From assembly GCA_937877625.1 (NCBI GenBank), contig CALFJG010000007.1, positions 1-64,000 of the forward strand: 64,000 nucleotides of DNA, given 5' to 3'. The notes beneath the pieces were generated by a model. That model was not told where the DNA came from. It searched no databases and saw only the letters and a program-made list of their open reading frames with translations. This DNA is from an uncultured Prevotellaceae bacterium. GTDB lineage: Bacteria > Bacteroidota > Bacteroidia > Bacteroidales > Bacteroidaceae. The translations under genes were made by a program, and so were the position numbers. Numbering within the stretch: position 1 is the stretch's first letter; each line of letters starts with the position of its first letter. This document shows, in pieces, positions 33,292-42,893 of this stretch.

Positions 33292-33737
33292 TGTTCAATT
33301 TCTTGTGGTTTTGGACTGCTTTCAAGCGGGAGGCACACTACTTCTATCCCTGCACGCTCCAGGAGTTCGCGCCCGTCGTGCAAGCGATACTCCTGCGCAT
33401 AGACCACGCGCCGTATGCCGGCTTGGATGATAAGTTTTGCACACTCTATACACGGTGCATCGGTGACATAGAGCGTGGAACCGTTGCTGTTGTTACCCGA
33501 ACGTGCTATCTTTGTTATGGCATTGGCCTCGGCGTGGAGTACGTAGGGCTTCGTTTGCCCCTGCTCATCCTCACACACGTTCTCAAAGCCGCTGGGCGTG
33601 CCGTTATAGCCATCGCTGATAATCATTTTGTCTTTCACTATCAGTGCCCCTACCTGCCTACGCTGGCAATAGGAGTTTTCGCCCCAGATACGTGCCATAC
33701 GCAAGTAGCGAAGGTCAAGAAGACGTGCCTTATCCAT
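33288..33737 (-). CDS. dCMP deaminase (ComEB-like)
   Basis: The 149-residue zinc enzyme deaminates dCMP to dUMP for thymidylate synthesis. Zinc motifs are HAEANAI (His and catalytic Glu) and PCIEC (two Cys), with upstream RQVGALIVKDKMIISDGYNGTPSGFENVCED. The length matches bacterial dCMP deaminases (about 150). Its stop overlaps the start of the S41 protease gene. The M3 peptidase gene is 12 nt upstream, so four genes are probably transcribed together. Confidence 0.93.
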   Translation of the reverse strand: MDKARLLDLRYLRMARIWGENSYCQRRQVGALIVKDKMIISDGYNGTPSGFENVCEDEQGQTKPYVLHAEANAITKIARSGNNSNGSTLYVTDAPCIECAKLIIQAGIRRVVYAQEYRLHDGRELLERAGIEVVCLPLESSPKPQEIEQ

Positions 33738-33749
33738 TGTTTTCGTGGT

Positions 33750-35804
33750 TTATTCTATAATTCCGTCTCTGCGCATCAAGGCCTCTATTGTGGGGTCTTG
33801 CCCGCGAAAGAGACGATAGAGCTCTGACGGGTGGCGTGTGCCGCCTTGCGAGAGGATAGTCTGGCGGAAGCGACAGGCTGTTTCGCGATTGAAAATGCCT
33901 TCTTCCTTGAATGCTGCAAAGGCATCGGCATCAAGCACCTCTGCCCATTTATAACTATAGTAGCCCGCGCTGTAGCCGCCTGTCATTATGTGGCCGAACT
34001 GTACGCTCATACAACAACCGTCGGGCGGTATGAGCTGGCCGGTACGTTGCCAAGCGGTGTGTTCGATGGCTGTTATGGCCGACAATTCGCTGCCCCCCGG
34101 CACGAAAGGCGTTTCGCGGTCGTACCAAGCCATATCCAACAAGCCAAACGACACCTGGCGCATACAAGCATACGCCACACCGAAATTGCGGCTGTCCTTG
34201 ATACGCTGAAGGAGCTCGGCGGGGAGTGCCTCACCCGTTTGGTAGTGGTGGGCAAAGCTGTTGAGGAAATCGGCCTCCACGGCGTAGTTCTCCATAAACT
34301 GCGAGGGTAGTTCCACAAAGTCCCAATACACGTTCGTGCCGCTTAGCGAGGCATAGCGCGTACTGGCACAGATGCCGTGGAGGGCGTGGCCGAACTCGTG
34401 GAGCAAGGTTTCCACCTCGCCGAGCGTGAGCAACGCGGGTTTGTCGGCTGTGGGAGGAGTGAAGTTGGTCACTACGGCCACTTGGGGACGGTGGTCGCCG
34501 CGCTCATCGGTGTATTGCTCGCGATAGGATGTCATCCAAGCCCCGCTGTGCTTGCCTTCGCGAGGGAAGGGGTCGTAGTAAAACACTGCCAGGAATTTCC
34601 CGTCGCTATCAAACACGTCGTAGGCTTCTACGTCGGGATGATAAACGGGTATGGCGGCGTTACGCTTGAGTGTGATGCCATAGAGCGTCTCGGCTAAGCC
34701 GAATACGCCGCGCTTCACGTGCGAGAGTTCAAAATACGGGCGCAACATCTCGGGGTCGAGGTCATAGCGTTCCTTCTTCAACGCACGGCTGTAGTAGGCA
34801 TAGTCCCACGGCTGTAGCTGAAAGTCGCTGCCGAGTGTCTGCTGCGCGTATTGTTGCAGCGCATGGAGTTCGTTTGCGGCGGCGGTGTGGTAACCGGCTA
34901 TCAAACTGTCAAGCAGGCCATACACCGCCTGCGGCGTGGCGGCCATACGTCGTGAGAGCGCAAAGGCGGCGTGGTTCTTATAGCCGAGCAACTGGGCTCG
35001 CTCCAAACGTAGGTTGACCAGTTGGACGACGAGGGCGACGTTGCTTGTATCGCCGCTATGCGTACACTGCGTTTGATAGGCCATATAAAAACGCTCTCGC
35101 AAGTCGCGCCGCGCGCTGTACATCATAAAGGGGCCGTAACTCGGGGCCTGAAGTGTGAACAACCAGCCCGTCCGACCTTTCTTCGCCGCAGCCTCGGCGG
35201 CACGTGTCTTTACATCGTCGGGCAGGCCGTCCAAATCGTCCGCACCGAGAAGCATCTCAAAGGCGTTCGTTTCCTTGAGATGGTTTTGCGAGAAACGCAT
35301 TGTCAGCGTGGCCAACTCTTCGTTGATGGCTCTGAGACGCGACTTCTGCTCGTCGTTGAGCAATGCGCCGGCACGCACATAGCCTTCGTAGGTTTCTTTC
35401 AGCAGCATCGCGTCCTCGGTGTTGAGCACCGGTTGTGCGTCATAGACGGCTTTGACGCGCTGAAACACTCGCGGGTCAAGCGCGAGGGTGGTGTGATGGC
35501 GCGCCACGAGGGGCGACATACGCTCGCAGAGTTCATCAATGGCTTCGTTCGTATTGGCACTAAAGAGATTGGCAAGCACGGTATCCGCCTCTTGCAGCAA
35601 CTGTCCGCTACGCTCTAAGGCTACGATGGTATTCTCAAACGTGGGTGGCTCGGTGTTCTCTGCAATACGCTCCACCTCCTCGCGATGTTCCTCCATACCG
35701 CGCATTATGGCTTCCTCAAGAAAAACGGGCGTTATCTGGTGGAACGGAAACGTGGCGTGGGGCGTAGGGAGTGGAGTAAAGAATGGATTATTGAGGGTGT
35801 TCAT
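33750..35804 (-). CDS. M3-family zinc oligopeptidase (dipeptidyl carboxypeptidase / oligopeptidase A type)
   Basis: The 684-residue protein has the M3 zinc site LLHEFGHALHGI with Glu some 25 residues later, preceded by LTLGEVETL. No signal peptide is visible (MNTLNNPFFTPLPTPHATFPF), so it is probably cytosolic. Late motifs such as FGHIMTGGYSAGYYSYKWAEVLDADAFAAF are characteristic of the Dcp/PrlC branch. It degrades short peptides, useful in a peptide-feeding organism that also secretes DPP IV. It lies 42 nt downstream of the TPR gene on the same strand. Confidence 0.94.
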   Translation of the reverse strand: MNTLNNPFFTPLPTPHATFPFHQITPVFLEEAIMRGMEEHREEVERIAENTEPPTFENTIVALERSGQLLQEADTVLANLFSANTNEAIDELCERMSPLVARHHTTLALDPRVFQRVKAVYDAQPVLNTEDAMLLKETYEGYVRAGALLNDEQKSRLRAINEELATLTMRFSQNHLKETNAFEMLLGADDLDGLPDDVKTRAAEAAAKKGRTGWLFTLQAPSYGPFMMYSARRDLRERFYMAYQTQCTHSGDTSNVALVVQLVNLRLERAQLLGYKNHAAFALSRRMAATPQAVYGLLDSLIAGYHTAAANELHALQQYAQQTLGSDFQLQPWDYAYYSRALKKERYDLDPEMLRPYFELSHVKRGVFGLAETLYGITLKRNAAIPVYHPDVEAYDVFDSDGKFLAVFYYDPFPREGKHSGAWMTSYREQYTDERGDHRPQVAVVTNFTPPTADKPALLTLGEVETLLHEFGHALHGICASTRYASLSGTNVYWDFVELPSQFMENYAVEADFLNSFAHHYQTGEALPAELLQRIKDSRNFGVAYACMRQVSFGLLDMAWYDRETPFVPGGSELSAITAIEHTAWQRTGQLIPPDGCCMSVQFGHIMTGGYSAGYYSYKWAEVLDADAFAAFKEEGIFNRETACRFRQTILSQGGTRHPSELYRLFRGQDPTIEALMRRDGIIE

Positions 35805-35846
35805 AGAGCGCGTTAGGTTTTTGCCTACAACAACGAGGCGAGGTGT

Positions 35847-37094
35847 TTATTGGCTGTTGAGCAACAGTTGTATCTCCTCAAACTCTTTGCCGAGGTTGAG
35901 GTTGAGATAGATTTTATAGAGCAGCGGAGCCCATCGCTCATGCTCTTCGGGGGCTAAGGTGCGGAAGCGTTCCATATAGCCACGCGCTTGGGTGTAGAAC
36001 TCTGTCTGACGTTGCTTGGCCGAGGTATAAAGAGGCGAGCGTGTCTGACGTGGGAGTACCACTTTTTCGGCCTGGTCGACGCTGTTATACCCGAGGATAT
36101 AATAGCCCTCGGTAGCGGTGGTATCTACGGCGATGAGGCGTTCGGCGGCAATCACGCTCTCGTCTAAGCGTCCCAACTTAAAGAGCGACAGGGCGCGGCA
36201 CTGTAGGTAATAGCGGTTTAACGGGTCGCGCGAGAGGAGTGTGTCGGCCAGGGCGATAGCCGCCTCATAGTCGCCGTTGTCGCTGTAGCGGTTGGCTAAT
36301 ATGGCAAAGTAGTCTAAACGGCTGGGCTGCTCGCAGAGACCTTGTTCCACCAGGGCATAATAGGCCACGGTGTCGCTACGCCCTCGGGCGGCGGTGATGA
36401 GCATATCCAATACCTGGTTGTGGAGTACGCTGTCGGAGAGCAACACGTCGGCACGCTGCGGCATCTCGCCAAACTCTCCGAGTTCGTACATAGAACGGAA
36501 GTCAAGGTAGATGTCGTCAAAATAGCCTTTCTGTTGCACGAGCGTGCTGTCGGGGCCGTAGGCGGGATGGAGCGGGAGGTTGAAACGTAGGTTGAAGTAC
36601 TTCCGTGCGAGTTTATACTGCCGTTTGGCGTAGTGGAAACGTGCTGCCGCGCTGAGGTTAGGATAGGAGCGCAGGAGTATGGCGCGGTGCTGATGTCGAT
36701 ATACCGTGGCTCTCGCTCCTTTACTATTTAAGGTATCTGCGCTATTGGCTTGCAGGAGTCGTTGCTCGGCGGTGTCGCAGCGGAGGACAAACTGGCAGAG
36801 GTCGTAGTGGGCGGAAAAGAACTGCGCGGTGTCTATCTGCTGTTTCAGATAGAGTTTCTCGTTGAATGTCTCGCATATCAACATCTCTGCCTCCACGCCG
36901 TAGGCATAGAGACGGGGGTCGCGGTTATAGGCGGTGTCGGCAAGTAGCTTGTTGACCGTCGCCAAGGCATCCGCTCCCTTCTTGGCTTTGAGAGCGGTGC
37001 GTATGGGCTTATAGGCTTTCTTGGCGGAAAGCGGTTTCTGCCCCGCTGCGGCGAGGCAGGAAAGCATAAGGAGGAGCGTTAGATATCTTCGCAA
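35847..37094 (-). CDS. Exported tetratricopeptide-repeat protein
   Basis: The 415-residue product has a signal-peptide-like start (LRRYLTLLLMLSCLAAAGQ) and TPR-like helical pairs, clearest at about 255-345 (LDYFAILANRYSDNGDYEAAIALADTLLSRDP, YLQCRALSLFKLGRLDESVIAAERLI). The start is TTG at 37094: no ATG occurs upstream in frame, and the next ATG (10 codons in) would remove the charged signal-peptide end. TPR proteins build protein complexes; the partner is unknown. It is separated from the other TPR gene by a 20-bp hairpin. Confidence 0.75.
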   Translation of the reverse strand: MRRYLTLLLMLSCLAAAGQKPLSAKKAYKPIRTALKAKKGADALATVNKLLADTAYNRDPRLYAYGVEAEMLICETFNEKLYLKQQIDTAQFFSAHYDLCQFVLRCDTAEQRLLQANSADTLNSKGARATVYRHQHRAILLRSYPNLSAAARFHYAKRQYKLARKYFNLRFNLPLHPAYGPDSTLVQQKGYFDDIYLDFRSMYELGEFGEMPQRADVLLSDSVLHNQVLDMLITAARGRSDTVAYYALVEQGLCEQPSRLDYFAILANRYSDNGDYEAAIALADTLLSRDPLNRYYLQCRALSLFKLGRLDESVIAAERLIAVDTTATEGYYILGYNSVDQAEKVVLPRQTRSPLYTSAKQRQTEFYTQARGYMERFRTLAPEEHERWAPLLYKIYLNLNLGKEFEEIQLLLNSQ

Positions 37095-37132
37095 ATCGGG
37101 GAAGGGTAAAGGGTGGAGCGTTCAAATTGCAA

Positions 37133-37195
37133 AAGTTTTTCAATGCATAAGTATGTGCCGTTGTGTGCCTCAAGAACTTACGCATTGAAAAACTT
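37133..37195. repeat. 20-bp inverted repeat between the two TPR genes
   Basis: Positions 37133-37152 pair with 37176-37195 with one mismatch and a 23-nt loop. The 3' arm shares ACGCATTGAAAAAC with 256-269, so this is probably another dispersed element. It lies 21 nt past the stop of the upstream TPR gene and may end the gyrA-TPR transcript. Confidence 0.65.
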
Positions 37196-37215
37196 CAACG
37201 TATCTTTCAGCGTTA

Positions 37216-38514
37216 CTATTCGAGCAGTTTGCCTATCTCGTCGTACTTTTTCTGGTACTCGTCGGCTGCGTCTTTGTTGTCAAGGTTTTCGTAAACAATA
37301 CGCATGTGGTTGTACACACGTTGCAAGCGACGCGCCCAGAGGTCGGGCTGGTCGGGGGCGGACTCACGCGCTTTCTCTAAGTAGTCGCACGCCTGCTGAT
37401 AGATGCCCTGAATGGTGCGTGTCTCAGCCATAAAAGCGTCTTTGGTGTCGTTGTTGTAATAGCCGCGATTGAAGTGGTCGAACTCGTGGTTGTCGGTGCG
37501 GTCTGCTATCTCGTTGTAGAACGTTGTACCCATGTTGATATAGGCAAGCGTGTAGGTGGGGTCGAGTTCTATGCTCTTACGATACGAGGTGCGTGCGGCT
37601 TCGATGTCGTTGAGCATGTCGCTCTCCACACAGCCTTTCATAAACCAGGCCTTGGCATTGTTGGGATATTTTGCCACGAGGTCGTTGACCATAGCCACGG
37701 CTTTGTCTTTCTGTTGTGTGGCGGAGTAATGAGCGATTAGCTCGTTGAAGAAGCCTTCCTCGCCCTCGATGGTAGCGGCATCAATAAGTGTCTGTTCCCA
37801 CTTGGCGCTGTCGCCCTGAGCGAGGTATGCGCCTGCCAGTGCCACGTAGATGTCGTGGTTGTTGTAGTGGTCCTGCAATGCTGCGGGGGCGTTAGCATAA
37901 AGACCCGCCCAGTTCTTTCCCTCGTAATAGAGCATACAGAGGTTGTAGCGCGTCTGTGCATAATTGCTGTGGTTCGCCTGCAAGAGGGAGTCGCGAACGG
38001 CCTCGCTGAAAGCGGGGTTTTGCGGATAGTCCACGTATTTCTGGAAATACTCTAAGGCTTTGTCTTTGTTGCCATTGGCATAGCAGAACATCGCGCTGTA
38101 GTTGTAGAAATCGACCATAGCGAGGAGGCGGTTTTGCGTGTCTTGCGCCACGTTCTTATCAAACTTCACGGGTTTGCCCTTGGCATCTACGCCTTGTGTG
38201 GCCTGAAAGCTCTTGGTGTAGTAGCCCACGGCGCGATCAACGCCGGTGCAGAACGTGAGCGTGTCGAACGGCATATTCTGCGAAGCCTTTATCAGTTCGG
38301 GCGAGAAGTTCATTATCTGCACCTGGCCGGCTTTGTTATAGATTTCCTGGAACTTGGTGGTCTTGGGGTTTTCCAACGCTTGGTCGCACAGCGCGGCGGC
38401 CTCGCCGAGTTGCCCTTTCTCTATTAGCTCGTCGATTTTGTAGAGCGCGGAGTTTTGTGCGCTGGCAGCAAGGGTCACGAAAGCCAGTGCCAGCAGGGAG
38501 AGTGTCTTTTTCAT
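37216..38514 (-). CDS. Exported tetratricopeptide-repeat protein following gyrA
   Basis: The 432-residue protein has a signal peptide (MKKTLSLLALAFVTLAASAQ) and many TPR units (IDELIEKGQLGEAAALCDQALENP, AMFCYANGNKDKALEYFQKYVDYP, AKAWFMKGCVESDMLNDIEAARTSYRKSIELDPTYTLAYINMGT, with ESAPDQPDLWARRLQRVYNHM late). It is found immediately downstream of gyrA (28 nt), an order repeated in many Bacteroidales. The reason for that pairing is not known. It may act in the periplasm as an assembly factor. Confidence 0.85.
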   Translation of the reverse strand: MKKTLSLLALAFVTLAASAQNSALYKIDELIEKGQLGEAAALCDQALENPKTTKFQEIYNKAGQVQIMNFSPELIKASQNMPFDTLTFCTGVDRAVGYYTKSFQATQGVDAKGKPVKFDKNVAQDTQNRLLAMVDFYNYSAMFCYANGNKDKALEYFQKYVDYPQNPAFSEAVRDSLLQANHSNYAQTRYNLCMLYYEGKNWAGLYANAPAALQDHYNNHDIYVALAGAYLAQGDSAKWEQTLIDAATIEGEEGFFNELIAHYSATQQKDKAVAMVNDLVAKYPNNAKAWFMKGCVESDMLNDIEAARTSYRKSIELDPTYTLAYINMGTTFYNEIADRTDNHEFDHFNRGYYNNDTKDAFMAETRTIQGIYQQACDYLEKARESAPDQPDLWARRLQRVYNHMRIVYENLDNKDAADEYQKKYDEIGKLLE

Positions 38515-38542
38515 AGTGGTTAGGATTTACATTGTTTGCTAC

Positions 38543-41110
38543 TTACGCCTGAGCGTCGTCGGGGAAGAGTGTGGGTTCTTGGAAACTACCGTCGGCGGGT
38601 TGTGGTGTGTCGCTGGCGGGGAGTTCTGCGGACGGAGCGTATTCGGTGTCTTCCTCGGGTTCTTCTTCACGCCCGACGGGACACACGCTGCTGATACTGT
38701 CGCCGCGCTTTTCGAGGTTGATGACGCGCACGCCCTGTGTGTTGCGCCCCGACACACGGATGTCGTCGACGTGCATACGCAGTGCTATGCCGCTCTTGTT
38801 GATAATCATAAGGTCTATCTCGTCTATCACCACGCGTATAGACACTACCTTGCCCGTGCGCTCGGTGACACGGAGGGTGATAACGCCCTTGCCGCCACGG
38901 TGGGTGACGCGATAGTCCTCCACGCTGCTACGCTTGCCGTAGCCGTGCTCGCTGACGATAAGGATGGTTTCGCGCTCGGGATGGTTGACGGCTATCATAC
39001 CTACTATGGCGTCCTCGCCGTCGTCGTCAAGACGCATAGCGCGTACGCCGGTGCTCACACGTCCCATATTGCGTACCTGGCTCTCGTGGAAACGTATGGC
39101 GCGGCCATTGCGGTTGGCCAGCACGAGTTCGTTATCGCCGTTGGTTAGGATAACACTTACCACCTCGTCGTCGGGTCGTATGTTGATGGCACGAATGCCG
39201 TTAGCGCGCGGACGGGCGTAGTTGGTTAGACACGTCTTTTTCACCAGCCCGAGCTTCGTGGCGAAACATACGTAGTGCGTCTGGCAGAAGTCGGGGTCGG
39301 AGAGCTTGCGTATCTGCAAGCAGGCACTGATGCTGTCGCCGGGTTCTATTTGCAGCACGTTTTGTATGGCGCGTCCCTTGGAGGTCTTGTTGCCCTCGGG
39401 TATGTCGTACACCTTGAGCCAGTAGCAACGCCCGCGCGACGTGAAGAAGAGCATCGTGTTGTGCATCGTGGCGTGGTAGAGATGTTCTATGAAATCGCCG
39501 TCGCGCGACGAGCTGCCACGGCTGCCCATCCCGCCGCGTGCCTGCTGACGGTACTCGGAGAGCGGGGTGCGCTTGATGTAGCCGAGGTGGGAAAGGGTTA
39601 TCACCACTTCGTCGTCGGCATAGAAATCTTCGGGGTTGAACTCTTCAGCACTGAGCATTATCTCGCTGCGGCGCGCATCGCCGTATTTTTCTTTCACCTC
39701 TAAGAGGTCGTCTTTCATCACTTGGCGGCAGACGTTCTCGTCGGAGAGGATGCTGTTGTAGAAGGCTATCTTCTGCTCGAGCTCTTCGTATTCCTGATGT
39801 AGTTTCTCCTGTTGCAGCCCGGTGAGTTGCGCCAAGCGCATATCTACGATGGCTTTGGCCTGCACCTCGTCGAAGCCGAAACGCTCCATCAGGCGTTCCT
39901 GTGCTTCCTGGGGCGTGCGCGAGGAGCGTATGATGCGCACCACCTCGTCGATGTTGTCGCTCGCGATGATCAGAGCGTCGAGAATGTGGGCGCGCTCCTG
40001 TGCTTTTCGGAGGTCGTATTTTGTGCGTCGTATGGTAACCTCATGGCGGTGCTCCACAAAGTTGGCTATGCAGTCGCGCAGCGTCAGGAGTTTGGGACGA
40101 CCGTGTACCAGTGCTATGCAGTTCACGCTGAAACTGGTTTGCAGGGCTGTCATCTTGAAGAGGCGGTTGAGCACCACGCCGGAGTTGGCATCGCGCTTCA
40201 CGTCAACCACGATACGCAAACCCTCGCGGTCGCTCTCGTCGTTGATGTTGGAAATGCCGTCGATCTTCTTTTCTCCCACGAGGGTGGCGACGTGTTTGAT
40301 TAGCTCGGCCTTGTTTACGCCGTAGGGTATCTCGGTGACAATGATTTTGTCGTGCGTCGGGGTGTTTTCTATCTCGGTCTTGGCTCTCAGGACGATGCGT
40401 CCGCGCCCCGTCTCGTAGGCATCGCGCACACCCTGCATACCCATAATGTAGGCCCCGGTGGGGAAGTCGGGGGCTTTGACGTACTGCATCAGCCCGGCCA
40501 CGTCAATCGCGGGATTGTCGATATACGCCACGCAGCCGTCAATAACCTCTGAAAGGTTGTGGGTGGGTATGTTGGTGGCCATTCCGACGGCTATGCCGCT
40601 GGCTCCGTTGACCAACAGGTTGGGTATGCGCGTCGGCATCACGGTGGGCTCGGTGAGTGTGTCGTCGAAGTTGTTTTGCATATCGACGGTCTCCTTTTCA
40701 ATGTCTTGCATCATTGCTTCGCCGAGCAACGAGAGGCGTGCCTCGGTGTAACGCATCGCTGCGGCACTGTCGCCATCCATAGAGCCGAAGTTGCCTTGTC
40801 CGTCAACGAGCGTGTAGCGCATATTCCAATCCTGCGCCATACGCACCAGTGCGCCGTAAACACTGCTATCGCCGTGCGGGTGGTACTTACCGAGCACCTC
40901 TCCGACGATACGTGCACTCTTTTTCGTGGGTTTGTCGTGTGTGTTTCCGATTTGGTCCATTCCGTAGAGTATGCGGCGATGAACGGGCTTGAAGCCGTCG
41001 CGCACATCGGGCAAGGCGCGTGCCACTATTACGGACATAGAGTAGTCAATATACGAAGAACGCATTTCCTCCTCGATATTGACGTTGATAATTCTGTCGT
41101 CTAAAGCCAT
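38543..41110 (-). CDS. gyrA: DNA gyrase subunit A
   Basis: The 855-residue subunit breaks and rejoins DNA for negative supercoiling with GyrB. The N-terminal winged-helix region has the active-site tyrosine in MRYTEARLSLLG (about 121), preceded by HPHGDSSVYGALVRMAQDW (quinolone region, with serines at the usual positions SSVY). The C-terminal beta-pinwheel is present, with a GyrA-box in the altered form QQARGGMGSRG rather than the enterobacterial QRRGGKG. An acidic C-terminal tail (REEEPEEDTEYAPS) ends the protein. It has a promoter-like -7 box at 41163-41170 and leads into the TPR gene. Confidence 0.96.
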   Translation of the reverse strand: MALDDRIINVNIEEEMRSSYIDYSMSVIVARALPDVRDGFKPVHRRILYGMDQIGNTHDKPTKKSARIVGEVLGKYHPHGDSSVYGALVRMAQDWNMRYTLVDGQGNFGSMDGDSAAAMRYTEARLSLLGEAMMQDIEKETVDMQNNFDDTLTEPTVMPTRIPNLLVNGASGIAVGMATNIPTHNLSEVIDGCVAYIDNPAIDVAGLMQYVKAPDFPTGAYIMGMQGVRDAYETGRGRIVLRAKTEIENTPTHDKIIVTEIPYGVNKAELIKHVATLVGEKKIDGISNINDESDREGLRIVVDVKRDANSGVVLNRLFKMTALQTSFSVNCIALVHGRPKLLTLRDCIANFVEHRHEVTIRRTKYDLRKAQERAHILDALIIASDNIDEVVRIIRSSRTPQEAQERLMERFGFDEVQAKAIVDMRLAQLTGLQQEKLHQEYEELEQKIAFYNSILSDENVCRQVMKDDLLEVKEKYGDARRSEIMLSAEEFNPEDFYADDEVVITLSHLGYIKRTPLSEYRQQARGGMGSRGSSSRDGDFIEHLYHATMHNTMLFFTSRGRCYWLKVYDIPEGNKTSKGRAIQNVLQIEPGDSISACLQIRKLSDPDFCQTHYVCFATKLGLVKKTCLTNYARPRANGIRAINIRPDDEVVSVILTNGDNELVLANRNGRAIRFHESQVRNMGRVSTGVRAMRLDDDGEDAIVGMIAVNHPERETILIVSEHGYGKRSSVEDYRVTHRGGKGVITLRVTERTGKVVSIRVVIDEIDLMIINKSGIALRMHVDDIRVSGRNTQGVRVINLEKRGDSISSVCPVGREEEPEEDTEYAPSAELPASDTPQPADGSFQEPTLFPDDAQA

Positions 41111-41162
41111 TATGTTAGGATTAGTTTTGCTATTGGTCGGGATAGTGTCGCTGAAAAGCGCA

Positions 41163-41170
41163 CAAAAGTA
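41163..41170 (-). promoter_or_regulatory. -7 box of the gyrA promoter
   Basis: On the minus strand this reads TACTTTTG, 53 nt before the gyrA start codon. Confidence 0.5.
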
Positions 41171-41333
41171 CGAAATAAAACTGAATTAGAACCGTTTTTC
41201 AGCCGCTATGTTTTGGAAATAAGGGGTTTTGCAATGATTTTTAAGCATTTTTGTCGGAATTAAATGTCGGTTAAGAATTGACTATGTGGGATGAATTCCT
41301 CGCTCTTCCCCACCCTTTTTCTACATAGTCCGA

Positions 41334-41422
41334 GAAAGAATTCAAAGTGTGACTATACTTATAAAAATATAGTTTATGTTTATAAAAATATAGCCTATAT
41401 TTTTTAGAATATAGGCTATATT
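41334..41422. repeat. AT-rich inverted-repeat element, copy 2
   Basis: The segment begins with 24 bases identical to the reverse complement of 13477-13500 and continues as an AT-rich relative of copy 1. Over 41343-41393 it matches 13410-13460 directly at 44 of 51 positions. It contains a perfect 15-bp stem, AATATAGCCTATATT (41387-41401) with 41408-41422. It lies in the 485-bp gap between guaD and gyrA, where no gene is credible. Confidence 0.85.
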
Positions 41423-41428
41423 TGAATA

Positions 41429-41527
41429 ATTGCTCGGACTATGTAGGAAATTGGTCGGACTATGTAGGAAATTGCTCGGACTATGTAGGAAATTGCTCGG
41501 ACTATGTAGGAAATTGCTCGGACTTGG
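41429..41527. repeat. 21-bp tandem repeat array (four full units plus a partial)
   Basis: Units of ATTGCTCGGACTATGTAGGAA start at 41429, 41450, 41471 and 41492; unit 2 has G for C at one position, and a fifth, partial unit starts at 41513. The core CTCGGACTATGTAG also occurs once in inverted orientation at 41321-41334, on the other side of the AT-rich element, so the array could fold with it. Units are a multiple of three, which creates spurious open frames with 7-residue repeats on both strands. I do not call a gene. Confidence 0.85.
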
Positions 41528-41595
41528 TGATTTATTTTTACGGAGGCGATTTTTCCGGGTGGCTTTGGGGATGTTATGTTGTGGGTTTATGTTTT

Positions 41596-42864
41596 TCAGC
41601 GTTGCGGTTCTGTCAGCCTTTGTCCGCAGCAATAGCGCGCGGCGATGTGACGGTCGTCGCCTATATAGACAAATCGCTCGAGACGTTGGAGCGGTGTGTA
41701 GCTGTTGTCGATGAGTAGTTCGCTGTCGTCAATGACTAAGGCATCGAAGTCGTAGCCCGGCTCGAAGCTGCCCACGTTGCCGAAGAATTGTCCGGCTGAC
41801 TTTGTGGCCATCCAGAATGCCTCGGCGAGGGTGAGCGGTCGGCACGTCTTGTCGCGCTGATAGTGCATTTTGCTTACCTGAATGGCATAGACCATCATAC
41901 GGAAGAGGCTAAAATCGTGTCCTGCGCTGACGTCGCTACCAAGGGCCACGTTGATGCCTTTCTGGAGCATGCGGCGCACGGGTGCGAGGCCGGAGGCTAC
42001 GTTAAAGTTCGACGTGGGGCAATGTGCCACCATCACGCCACACTGTCGCAGCAGTTCGAGTTCTTCGTCGTTGCTCCACACGCAGTGGGCCATAATGGTA
42101 GGTGTTTGTCCGAGCAGTCCGTAGCGGCGATAGGCATCGGCATAGCAAAGGCTCTCGGGCTCGAGTTGGCGAACGAGGGCTATCTCGGAAAGATTTTCCG
42201 AGAGATGCGACTGTACGGGCAGGTTGTAGCGGCGTGCCATTTCTCCGCAGGCGTGCAGGAGTTGGGGCGTGCAGGATGGTATGAAGCGTGGGGTAACGAT
42301 GGGGCGCACGCGTGAGGCGTCGTGGCCGTACTGGCGCATCAGTTCTTCGTGTGCCGCGAGGGCCTCGCCGGGTGTTTCCTGTAGGTCGTCGGGGCAACGG
42401 CTGTCCATATTCACTTTTCCCACATACGCTGCCATCCCGGCCTCGTCGAGGAGACGCATCAGCAGGAGCGTACTGTGCAGGTGTACGGAGGCGAAAGCCA
42501 CTACGCGCATTGTGCCGTGTCGCCACAGGGTGTGGACAAAGTGGCGATACATACGCTCGGCATACGACGTGTCGACGTATTTCTGCTCCTCGGGAAAGGT
42601 GTAGTGTTGCAGCCACGGCAAAAGCTCCTGATCCATAGCAATGCCCTGGTTGCGTATTTGCGAGGCGTGAACGTGCATATCGTTCATCGCGGGGATGAGG
42701 AGGCTATTGCCGAGGTCGGTAACGGGGCTGTGCTGATATTCTTCGGGCAGGGTTTGATACACGCCCTCCACCTTACCGCCGGCGACTACGATATATCCGC
42801 TTTCTACCACCTGGAAACGTGTGCTCTCGGGCGTAAAGATGATATTGGCGCGTAAAATTTGCAT
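41596..42864 (-). CDS. Guanine deaminase-like amidohydrolase
   Basis: The 422-residue protein belongs to the amidohydrolase superfamily. HVHASQIRNQGIAMDQELLPWLQHYTFPEE near residue 65 matches the guanine deaminase metal-binding segment and its following substrate motif. SHLSEN, AHCVWSNDEELELL and ALGSDVSAGHDFSLFRMM provide the later metal and catalytic residues (His, His, Asp). It would convert guanine to xanthine in purine salvage. Its stop lies close to the tandem-repeat array; upstream it is 29 nt from the DUF4270 gene on the same strand. Confidence 0.88.
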   Translation of the reverse strand: MQILRANIIFTPESTRFQVVESGYIVVAGGKVEGVYQTLPEEYQHSPVTDLGNSLLIPAMNDMHVHASQIRNQGIAMDQELLPWLQHYTFPEEQKYVDTSYAERMYRHFVHTLWRHGTMRVVAFASVHLHSTLLLMRLLDEAGMAAYVGKVNMDSRCPDDLQETPGEALAAHEELMRQYGHDASRVRPIVTPRFIPSCTPQLLHACGEMARRYNLPVQSHLSENLSEIALVRQLEPESLCYADAYRRYGLLGQTPTIMAHCVWSNDEELELLRQCGVMVAHCPTSNFNVASGLAPVRRMLQKGINVALGSDVSAGHDFSLFRMMVYAIQVSKMHYQRDKTCRPLTLAEAFWMATKSAGQFFGNVGSFEPGYDFDALVIDDSELLIDNSYTPLQRLERFVYIGDDRHIAARYCCGQRLTEPQR

Positions 42865-42893
42865 CGGGTCGGCGGGAGGGGTAATGGCGTCGG

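Noticed and set aside
41342..41718. Open frames over the tandem array encoding 7-residue repeats on both strands
   Set aside because: The repeats are a multiple of three, so open frames arise on both strands by themselves. There is no promoter-to-start logic and the frames overlap the guaD end.
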